Assembly (NCBI GenBank): GCA_947626045.1
Contig: CANQQS010000004.1
Coordinates: 1 to 52,658 of the forward strand
Direction: 5' to 3'
Source of the DNA: an uncultured Clostridia bacterium
Lineage (GTDB): Bacteria; Bacillota; Clostridia; UBA1381
Length of the DNA stretch: 52,658 nt
Shown here: in pieces, positions 34,448 through 43,700 of the stretch
How positions within the stretch are numbered: position 1 is the first letter of the stretch
Layout: each line of letters opens with the position of its first letter
Notes under the pieces: generated by a model
Told to the model about the DNA's origin: nothing
Seen by the model: only the letters and a program-made list of their open reading frames with translations
The model's database searches: none
Translations under genes and position numbers: made by a program

Positions 34448-35413
34448 ATGGACCTTACACAATACGACAACCCGCTCACGCCCAAGTTTTACGCGGACGG
34501 GTTAAGGGAAGAAGGTATAATCGGCAACGATGAGGCGGTGAAAGCAGTCGCTACGCTTTTCTATAAAACGGGCGAGGGATTGCCCGGTACAATGCTGATA
34601 GCCGGACCGACAGGAAGCGGCAAAACGGAAATTTTCCGCGCTTTGCGACGATTTACGCACGAAGACCTTATTAAGATCGTGGACGCTACAGCGATAACGC
34701 CCGCGGGTTTCAAGGGCGATTTCAAAATCACAAATCTAATAAAAGACCTTGCCTCGCCGGGGATTTTGGTGCTTGACGAAGCGGACAAAATGCTTGAACC
34801 TCACACCGGCGGAGACGGCACGAACTACACCGATATGCTGCAAAATGCTTTGTTGAAAATTACAGACGGTGATGATAAGGTTTTAATCTCAAAAGACGAC
34901 GGGAGCGGCGCCATGACATACGTGGACACTTCCCGCATTTCCGTCGTATTTGTCGGAGCGTTCCAAAGGCTGCTTGAAAAGAAAAGCCTCGAATCCGGCG
35001 GCATTGGTTTCGGTAACACTCCGCGCCATAAATGCGATTACTCGAACACTACCATTACGCAAGAAGATTTGGTCGGTTACGGAATGAGAGAAGAACTTGC
35101 GGGCAGAATACAGCAGATAATTTGCCTTGATTCGCTGACGCTTGAAACAATGCGGGAAATAGGGCTAAAAGCAGTAAAGGACATCTCGCGGCGTATCAAG
35201 CGCGACATAACAATAGACACTGATACGCTTAATAAAATCGCGAACGAGGCGCTGAAAAAGTCTTTCGGGGCGCGGTGGTTGAAGTCGGAAATTATACGCT
35301 TATTTGACGCACAACTTTACGAAGATCCGAACAAGCCAAGCTACACACTCGCATACAGAGACGAAGCCGCTGACATACAGAGCGCAGATGATGAATTGCC
35401 GTGGTGGGAATGA
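34448..35413 (+). CDS. ClpX-like AAA+ ATPase without zinc-binding domain
   Basis: 321 residues; AAGGGGAG precedes the ATG. Walker A GPTGSGKT (53-60), Walker B ILVLDEADK (106-114), and a sensor-2 region KKSFGARWLKSEI (about 275-287) as in the Clp/HslU group. The N-terminal zinc domain of true ClpX is absent, and an IGF-type ClpP-binding loop is not evident, so it may be a stand-alone remodeller rather than a protease partner. Such proteins occur on phages and integrative elements. The true housekeeping clpX would be elsewhere. It sits in an accessory-looking patch with iterons upstream and a small ORF downstream. Confidence 0.85.
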   Translation: MDLTQYDNPLTPKFYADGLREEGIIGNDEAVKAVATLFYKTGEGLPGTMLIAGPTGSGKTEIFRALRRFTHEDLIKIVDATAITPAGFKGDFKITNLIKDLASPGILVLDEADKMLEPHTGGDGTNYTDMLQNALLKITDGDDKVLISKDDGSGAMTYVDTSRISVVFVGAFQRLLEKKSLESGGIGFGNTPRHKCDYSNTTITQEDLVGYGMREELAGRIQQIICLDSLTLETMREIGLKAVKDISRRIKRDITIDTDTLNKIANEALKKSFGARWLKSEIIRLFDAQLYEDPNKPSYTLAYRDEAADIQSADDELPWWE

Positions 35414-35500
35414 TACCCGCCGCGGCTTTTTTTGGTATATAAAACAACTTCATTCAGTCGGGTGCAACACTGCATTTATTAAAGAAGGAGTTGATTTACA

Positions 35501-35728
35501 ATGCAAAACGAAAAAGAGAAACGCGAGGCTCAACCACTGCTTGCTACAATTGTGATGTACCCAAGCGGCACAGCCGGTGTTGCTCAGGGCTCACACCTAA
35601 GCTACAATGATAAGCGAATTGTTATGAAACACACGGGAATGTATTGGCAGCTGATTACGCAGGAATTGAAAAAACAGACGCTGCATTGTCTTTTGAGTTT
35701 AACATTATTGCTATACCATGACAGGTAA
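35501..35728 (+). CDS. Small ORF of unknown function (possibly a fusion remnant)
   Basis: 75 residues. AAGGAG lies 10 nt before the ATG, a good sign of translation. The first 45 residues (EKREAQPLLATIVMYPSGTA and following) look like a soluble small protein; the tail is antisense to a broken exported gene and looks accidental (CLLSLTLLLYHDR), so the C-terminus may have been swapped by a rearrangement. No family recognised. Confidence 0.4.
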   Translation: MQNEKEKREAQPLLATIVMYPSGTAGVAQGSHLSYNDKRIVMKHTGMYWQLITQELKKQTLHCLLSLTLLLYHDR

Positions 35729-35818
35729 CACATCGCCGAATTCTGTGCCGAAGTCACCGCGCACGGCAGCGCGGCAATCGCCATAACCGCCAAAGCAGCG
35801 TTGAAATAAATTTTTCAT
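35602..35818 (-). pseudogene. Broken start of an exported protein gene
   Basis: The minus strand has a ribosome-site-like GAGGCGGA and ATG at 35818 reading MKNLF; a frame change after about five codons gives NAALAVMAIAALPCAVTSA, together a good signal peptide. The rest runs into unrelated sequence and stops. It lies 48 bp downstream of the AraC pair on the same strand, suggesting an old exported target gene cut by the accessory patch. Confidence 0.4.
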
Positions 35819-35865
35819 AGTAGTCCGCCTCTTATAATAATTCAATTTACAATAATCAAATGAGT

Positions 35866-36672
35866 TTAACGGTAAATCACCGTAAAATCCTCCGCCGTCA
35901 TTTTGAACGCTTCGTAGAAATCAGCGCGGAAATCCGACGCGTTATCATAATCCATATTTTTTGCGACAAAATCCACGTCCAAATTGGGATCGCAGAAAAG
36001 CAGATGCTTTGCGTTTTCCATACGCAGCTTATGATAATAGCTGTCAGCCGACATAAAAAATATATTATAGAACATATCATTCATGTTCTCGCGCGAAATG
36101 CCGAGCGCGGACAGGAGTCCGTCGTAGGGAATACGCGCCCGACGGTAATTTTTCTGCATATAGTCTATTATCGGCTTTATGAGCAGGCTGTTTTTGTCGT
36201 ACACGTAATTGTCCGCCTCGATAAGCACTGCGCCGAGCTTGCCTATAAGCGAATACAGCACCGCCGAAATTTCCGCGCCGTTTTCCGCCTGCTTGCCGTT
36301 AAAGCCGAAAACGATGTCAAAATACCTTCGCATAATATCCTTTTCGTTCTCGGACAGACGCACCACGCGAAATCTTCCCAGACCGCAGTAATGCAGCAGC
36401 GGATGCAGCCGCCTGCTCGTGAATGCAATGTGGCGCATACGCATATCGCCGTCGCAGCGAACACCGAAAAGATTGCCCGAACCGACGAAAATAACGTCGC
36501 CGGCGGAAAACTCCGTTTCGGGATTTTCCTGTGCTATGGCGTACCCCGGTTTATCCGGCAGAAGGAGCTGATGGCACGCGAAACCGTCCATGCGCATCTT
36601 CCCGTCAATCACATGGTCTGTTACGTCCGATAACGCAAGCATATATTTATGCCTGAAATCCGATACCCGCAT
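35866..36672 (-). CDS. AraC-family transcriptional regulator (divergent C-terminus)
   Basis: 268 residues. N-terminal cupin-like sensing region (about 1-120, with GDVIFVGSGNLFGVRCDG), helical middle, and a C-terminal AraC-type double helix-turn-helix (about 165-265) in which the second helix-turn-helix (VDFVAKNMDYDNASDFRADF, then MTAEDFTVIYR) is recognisable but departs from consensus. Starts 13 nt after the other AraC gene, so they form an operon divergent from the SLH scaffold gene. Likely senses a pectin-derived signal (inference). Confidence 0.85.
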   Translation of the reverse strand: MRVSDFRHKYMLALSDVTDHVIDGKMRMDGFACHQLLLPDKPGYAIAQENPETEFSAGDVIFVGSGNLFGVRCDGDMRMRHIAFTSRRLHPLLHYCGLGRFRVVRLSENEKDIMRRYFDIVFGFNGKQAENGAEISAVLYSLIGKLGAVLIEADNYVYDKNSLLIKPIIDYMQKNYRRARIPYDGLLSALGISRENMNDMFYNIFFMSADSYYHKLRMENAKHLLFCDPNLDVDFVAKNMDYDNASDFRADFYEAFKMTAEDFTVIYR

Positions 36673-36685
36673 AAAATTTACCTCA

Positions 36686-37531
36686 CTAAAAATTATATAT
36701 CGCCTGGTGGCGGAACTGCGCCGGCGTAAAGCCGGTTTTGGCTTTAAATACCTTTGTGAAATAGCTTACCGAGCCAAACCCCGATTTGGTCGCCACAATC
36801 CGTATCGGCATATCCTTATTTTCGGTAAGCAAAACTTTTGCCTTACCGACGCGCGCGTGCTGCAGAAAGTCGTGCGGCGTCATACCGTACACGCTTTGGA
36901 ACAGCCTGCACAGGTGCGGATGCGACATACCGGAATGTGCGTCTATCATTTCTGCCGTAAGATTGCAGTCGCCGCAGTGAGTTTTTATATACTGCACCGC
37001 GGGCATAAGCCTTTGAACGTCAGCCTCGATATTTTTCGACGAGCTTGTGCAGCATATCGACATAAGCGTAAGCAGATTGTGAAGCCTTACGGACGCGGTT
37101 ATGTGCCTTGAAGCGGTATCGCTTTTGTATGCGTCGTACACATCCCAAACAAGAGAACGCAGAAGTTTGCCTTGCTCGCCGTCTACGGAAAGCATACCGC
37201 TCGTGGGCAGGTTTAGACTGGTGTATATGCTGCTCAGTTCACAGCCCGAAAAGAGAATAAACAAAACCTTCCACGGACGAACTGCGGGCTTGTATCCGTG
37301 GGGCGTTTCGGGCATGAAAAAGAACATGTCACCGGGACGCACCGCGCTGACATGACCGAGCGAATTTGTAAAAATGCCTTCACCTTCAAGGCACAGCGAA
37401 ATCATGCCGCACGTTCCGAGTCCCGCCTCGCGCGACGTTATTTTTGTTTCCGTATGCTCTTTTACACCGTGTACAACCAAGGGGAGGAGACACATCTCCT
37501 TTTCGGTCGGTTCTTTGAACATAAATATCAT
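36686..37531 (-). CDS. AraC-family transcriptional regulator
   Basis: 281 residues. Cupin-like N-terminus (GEGIFTNSLGHVSAVRPGDM, FFMPETPHGYKP) followed by a canonical AraC DNA-binding domain (about 180-278): MIDAHSGMSHPHLCRLFQSV, then IVATKSGFGSVSYFTKVFKA and KTGFTPAQFR. AAAGGACGG precedes the start. Divergent from the giant SLH gene, with both promoters in the 180-bp spacer, so local control of the pectin locus is likely. Confidence 0.93.
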   Translation of the reverse strand: MIFMFKEPTEKEMCLLPLVVHGVKEHTETKITSREAGLGTCGMISLCLEGEGIFTNSLGHVSAVRPGDMFFFMPETPHGYKPAVRPWKVLFILFSGCELSSIYTSLNLPTSGMLSVDGEQGKLLRSLVWDVYDAYKSDTASRHITASVRLHNLLTLMSICCTSSSKNIEADVQRLMPAVQYIKTHCGDCNLTAEMIDAHSGMSHPHLCRLFQSVYGMTPHDFLQHARVGKAKVLLTENKDMPIRIVATKSGFGSVSYFTKVFKAKTGFTPAQFRHQAIYNF

Positions 37532-37546
37532 CCGTCCTTTTTAAAA

Positions 37547-37575
37547 ATTATATCATCATAAATACATAAAATCAA
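37547..37575 (-). promoter_or_regulatory. Promoter of the AraC pair
   Basis: Minus strand: TTGATT, 17-bp spacer, TATAAT. Confidence 0.6.
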
Positions 37576-37642
37576 GCAAATACGACAATCAACCGCTTTT
37601 TTCGGTGTGTAATTTTATATCATTCGTGTTATAATATTATAA

Positions 37643-37671
37643 TTTACTCATGGTCTGCGGTGTGGTAATAT
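37643..37671 (+). promoter_or_regulatory. Promoter of the SLH scaffold gene
   Basis: TTTACT, 17-bp spacer, TAATAT with a TG one base upstream (extended -10). Further TATAAT-like boxes lie nearby (37630, 37638, 37671), so the exact start is uncertain. Confidence 0.45.
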
Positions 37672-37711
37672 ATAATTAAGAATATTATTTTTTGAAGGGA
37701 GTTTTCGTATT

Positions 37712-40700
37712 ATGAAGTTCAGAAAATCAATAAGTTTGTACACGGCATTGATTATGCTCGTGTCGATGTTTTCACCGTTCGGCGCTCTGTCAACGGCAAC
37801 GGCGTCGGGTGAAAATCATGTAATTTTTGCGATGAATTTTGACGAAGCGTCGGACAGCAAAACACCGGCACCGCAGGTCGGTCAGGCTGTTATTGAAGCG
37901 GGAAGCGGAACGGCTGTCGCATTTAAAGCACCGGAAAACGTGGACGGACATAACACTAACGCCGCGTATTTTCCGGGAGGTGGCAGCAAAACCAACCCAA
38001 CATGGATTGAAGCGAAAAACGGCGACGGTAATCCGCTGTTCAGCGGCATAGACGGCGCTGTTGTTTCCATGTGGATATTGCCGGAAGATGTGGGAAGCAA
38101 TACAAGCTGGCTTTATTCTGTTACGAATGCAGGAGACGGGCAATTTGAAGGCGCCGCTGTAGCGTCGCAGCGCGAATATATAGCGGCGTTTATCACATCG
38201 GGTAAACTTCTCAGATGTGAACGCGGCGCGGCGACAAATTCAACATCATATTTCATTGAGAAAGCCTATCCCGAGGAAACGAACGGACACAGAATTGATA
38301 TAATCGAAGGCGAAAATATTCAGGAAGTATATGTTGACGGAAATCTCTTTATGGAGGGCGGCACTAATAAAACCATATCGCAGATACTCGGCGAGAAAGG
38401 AACAAGGAGCAGTTCCTGTTTTAAAATCGGTTTTATAGGCTGGGGCGAAACATTTAAGGGCTACATAGATGATGTCGTAGTATATGACGTTGCGCCCAAC
38501 GTTAATCTCGGAATGACAGAGATTTCGGACGAATCCGTAGCGCTTCCCACACCCGCCGCTGACGCTGGCTATACCGTAAAATGGAGCGCTGAAGGAAGCT
38601 CGCCGATTTCTATTGATGAAAACGGCTATGACGCGACTATAACCAAGCCCGAAACAGATACCGATGTAAAGCTTACCGCGACAATCACTATCGGCGAGGG
38701 TGACGGCGATACATATAAGAGAGAACTCACAAAGGATTTTACCGTAAAGGTAAAAGGCACGACAAAGTACGCCGCTGAGGTTGACACAGGTTCAAACGAT
38801 TATTTGGAAATAGACGGCGCGGAAAGCGAATTCTTGGAAGCCGCTCCCGTCACAGTTAATGTAAAGGGCGCTGTTCCGGCGGGACAGTACATAAAGTCCG
38901 TAAAAGCAACCCAAGCCGACGGAGAAGAAACCGTTACGGCTACAAAGATCGGACTTAAAAAGTACACCTTTAATATGCCCGCGTATAACGTAAAAGTATC
39001 GGCAGAGCTTGCGAATATTCCCGATGATTTAAAGGATAAGCTTGCGGAAGCAAATAAAAAGTTTGACGCAACAGGCGCGGACAGCTCAAAGCTCACAGAC
39101 ATGGGTTTTGAAGAAAATACGAGCGCGGACGAGTCAACTCCCGATGTTAAACACGCTTCCGTTATGGCGAACAAAAATACACAAACCACTCCCGTTACAT
39201 TTAACGGTACGGACGGCTACGGCAAAAACGCCGATTGGTTTATGGTAGAGTTTGTGCCGTCGTCGTTCGGTAAAGGTAAGCCGGGATTTAACGATATGTG
39301 GTTTACCGATATGGACGGTACCGCGAGATACGGATTTTGTTACGCGGCACACGATGACGGATTTTTCTCCGGCGCAGGTGAAAGGAACGCTCCCGGCAAA
39401 AGCACTGACAGACTTGCCAATCATACAGGCACAACACCTGTATCAAGCAATATAACATCGTTTACATATACGGACGACGCGGACGTATGCCATATTTTGG
39501 TAGAAAACGGCACGGACGGGTATACCGTTAAGATGTATAAAAACTATGAGCTTATTGTTACTGAAAGCTATTCGGGAAAGTTTAACGGTATAAATAAACT
39601 CGGTATGTTTACCGCGACCGGCTCTAATGATTTACCCGTAAGCTTCGGCAACTTAAAAATCTATTCCGACATACCTCACGAGGGTACTCCGAATATCGAG
39701 ATAGATTATGAAAACGAAAAACTCACAGGATTTGATGAGGGCGGCTCGTACACGATAAACGAGGAAGAAGTATCGCCCGACGCTTCGACACACACGCTGT
39801 CCGTAACGGAGTATATTCCGACTGAGAACACAGAGACGCTTTCAATAGTTAAAAAGGGAAGCGAAGGCACGACAAAGGACAGTGCAGCGCAGTCGCTCGT
39901 TGTTCCCGCGCGTCCGGCTGCTCCGGCAGGCGTGACGGGCGAAGCTCCGACGGCAGAGGGCGGCAAGGGCAAGCTGAAAAATACTACGGATGGTATGCAG
40001 TACAGGGAAAAGACTGACGGAACCGGCGGCATGTGGACGGATTGCACGGCGAGTGAAACGGAAGTTGTCGCGGGCAAGACATACGAGGTTCGCACAAAGG
40101 CGACAGCAACAGCGTTCGCGTCATTGGCGGCAGATGTGGAAGTAGGAGCATACGTTGCGCCCGAACCGCCCGACGAGTACCCGACACGTCTTTTCTACGC
40201 GAATTTCGATGAAAACGAAATTGAGGCTGTAAAAGGTAAAATCACGAACCAAGGCGTGACCGTTGCGGAAGATAACGGCAATAAAGTTGCGAGCTTTGAC
40301 GGTTCCCACTATATGGAAATCGCGAAAGACGACGGCACTCCGCTCCTGAATGGTACGGAAACGGCGGCTATCCACATTAAGGCGAAGCCTGCGAACACAA
40401 CCGCCGACTGGTACTTCTACGCCGCTCCCGACGCAACGAGCCAGACCGACAGAACAAAAACCGGCGGCACAAAAGAAATGTACATCGGCGCGGCGAATAT
40501 AGACGGCGTGCTTAATCTTGAACGCTACAAGGGCGGACGCGAGGGTATGCCCGCAGTAAAGTCAACGCTTGCGAAGGACGCATGGCATGATCTTGATTTC
40601 CTCTTTAACGAGGACACCATGGAGGCGTATATTGACGGAAAATTCGTCGGCTCGCAGACGTATACGGGCGCGAAGCTTTCCGAAATCCTCGGCACGGCTG

Positions 40701-43700
40701 ACACGCAGGTATTCTACATAGGCAAAGCCAACTGGGGAACGGGCGAATACTTAAAGGGCATGGTTGACGACATTTCCGTTTACTCGATTGCTCCGATTGT
40801 TGACATTGAAAATAAGAGCATAACCGATTTGCTCACGCTCCCGACCGTTGACGCAGACGCGGGTTATACCGTGGAGTGGACGAGCGATAAGCCCGAAGTT
40901 ATCAAAATTGAAAACGGCGCGGCAACGGTAAAACAGCCGGCGGCAGATACAGCGGTAAAGCTCACAGCCAAGATAACATACGGCGCAGGCATTAACATAT
41001 CGAAGGATATTACCGTAACGGTTCAGGGACAGACCGCGCTTAAAGTAACGGTTGACGACGCGGTTCAGGATAACGTAACGGTTGACAAAACCGAAGCATA
41101 TTTGGGTGATGAGATTAACGTAACCGTAACCGCGCCCGACGGCAAGGTCATAAAGGACGTTAAGGCCGGTGATATGAGTATTCTCACAAGCGGCAGACAC
41201 GGCGCGTATAAATTCACTATGCCGTCGTCGGATGTAAAGGTAACGGTTGAATTTGAGGAAAAGAAACAGACCGCGGTATTCCATTTTGAGGACGGCACGG
41301 CTGACGGAATTACATACGTGCAGGAGGGAAGCGCAGGTACAATGGAATTTGCGGACGGCAAGACCGACAAGGCTTTAAAGCTTACTCCGAGCGCTAAAAA
41401 CGGTTGGTATGGCACGCTTGACAAATTCCCGCTTTCGCTGAGCTTCTCCGTAGGCGCGTGGATAAAGCCCGCAGATATGGATAATTGGTGGCAGAGAGTA
41501 TTCGATTTCGGCACAGGCGAGGGTAACAGTATATTTGTCACCACGCGCGGTGAAACTCCCAATGCGAAATCGGAGGGTACATACCGCATGGATGCTTTCG
41601 GAGCGGGCATAGATTCGCCCACAAAACTTACCGTGAACGAATGGGCATACATAACGGTAACTTACGATGAGGCGACCGATAAGGTAACGCTGTATCTTAA
41701 CGGCGAATCGGTCGGAACGGCAACATGTACCAAAAATATGGCTGAGGTTTACGGCGGTACTGCAAATTATATAGGAAAGTCGCAGTATGCGGCGGATGCT
41801 CTTTACAGCGGTCTTATAGACGAAATGGTAATCTACAATTACGCGATTACGGCGGATGAGATAAAGGAGCTTATGGGCGTTGAGGAAACTCCCGCACCTA
41901 CAGCGACACCGAGTGCAGCACCTACCGACGCGCCGACAGCAACGCCGAGTGCGACACCAACAGACGAGCCGACAGCGACACCGAGCGTAACACCGACAGA
42001 TGCGCCGACAGCGACACCGAGCGTAACACCTACAGACGCACCAACGGCAACGCCGAGCGTAACACCGACAGATGCGCCGACAGCAACTCCGACGGCAACG
42101 ACAGCGCCGAAGCCCGACGATTCAAGCGAACACCTAAAGGGCAACATCGTTGACGGCACATATGACACGGTATTTGACGCTTCGGCTATTGAGGACTCGT
42201 TTACCGATAAAAAGGTTGATGATGAGGAAGCTCTTTCGGGCTGGACGTCAAACTGGAGCGGCGAAAACAACTCAAAAGGAATGAACGTTAATTTTATAAC
42301 CGACGGCGACAAGCAATGGTTCCAGTTCTACGGTCCCGTTATCGCGGCAAGCGGCACACCGGCGGATCTGTACACACCGAAATACGGAAGCTCGGCGAAG
42401 TGGTTCGCGATAGATTTCCTTATGAGTTCCAGTATTGAAAAGGGTACGGGAGATCCGGTATTCTGTCATGACGCGGTTCTGCTCGACAATGATAAAAAGC
42501 CTATTTTCGGCTACGCGTACACAACTCACGACGATGGCTTCTTCCCCGGCTCGGGCGAACGCTCGTACGACGCTGACGGCACATACACCCAAATGCAAAG
42601 CGGTGATAATTTCGCAAGCTTCCTCGGTCAGGACAACGGCACGGCGGGAGTATTGTACGAAAACGGAAAATCCGTAATGCGTATAATCGTTGACAACGGA
42701 GTGAAATATGACGGTCAGGACGCGTATGCCGTAACATGCGCGATAGATAAGGATGGTACGGGTAATTTTGAAGTTATCAGCACGCGCTATTATAAGGGCA
42801 GCGCGAACGGCTTCGGCGGAATAAGAGAAGCCACGATTAATACCAAGGAATGGTATAACAACGCCCGCTACGGAAACATGAAGGTTTACGTGGAAAAGGA
42901 AGCGCCGACTCCCACAGCATCACCGAGCGTATCTCCTACAACTTCACCTAGTGCAACACCGACAGACGCACCGACAACAACGCCGAGTGCAGCACCTACA
43001 GACGCACCGACAACAATGCCGAGCGTAACGCCTACAGACGCGCCGACAGCGACGCCGAGCGTAACGCCGACCGACGCGCCGACGACAGCGCCGAGTGTAA
43101 CGCCTACAGACGCGCCGACAACTACGCCAAGTGTAACGCCTACAGACGAGCCGACAGCATCACCGAGCGTGTCACCGTCACAAAAACCGACACTGACGTT
43201 TGATGTTACGGGAGCGGTTAAAAACAGTGACGGCACAGCGGCGGCAAACCGCAAGCTTACATTGAAACCGCTCGGATTGGAAACGACTACGGACGAGAAC
43301 GGCAATTACGCGTTTGACGGAGTTGAGGCGGGCAGCTACAATATAGTTGTTGAAACGGGCGACGGAAAAACGGTCACAACGCTTATTGACGTAACGGACG
43401 GTAATGTCAGCGCGGACATAACGCTTCCCGCCGCTAATGTCGCAAGCGCGGTTGAAACAACCGACAGCGACACCGGTTCCGATATAAAGGTAGAGGACAT
43501 TGTTGTGGGCGGTCTTGACGAGCTTGCCGATGCGGTTGCCGATGCGCTTCCCGACGCGGATAAGACAAAGGATATTGAGGTCAAAATGACCGTCGAGAGT
43601 AAGAAGGAGGACGCTTCCGACACCGAGCAGCAGGCAATAAAGCAGGAGAGCAATAACAAAGCCGAAAAGCTTGATTACATTGATATAGACATTATTAAAA

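Noticed and set aside
41884-43170. Possible CRISPR array because of 36-bp periodicity
   Set aside because: No unique spacers; it is an in-frame coding tandem repeat.
42886-43305. Minus-strand Val/Gly repeat protein (GVTLGVAVGAS-like)
   Set aside because: Direct antisense of the Thr/Pro linker minisatellite.
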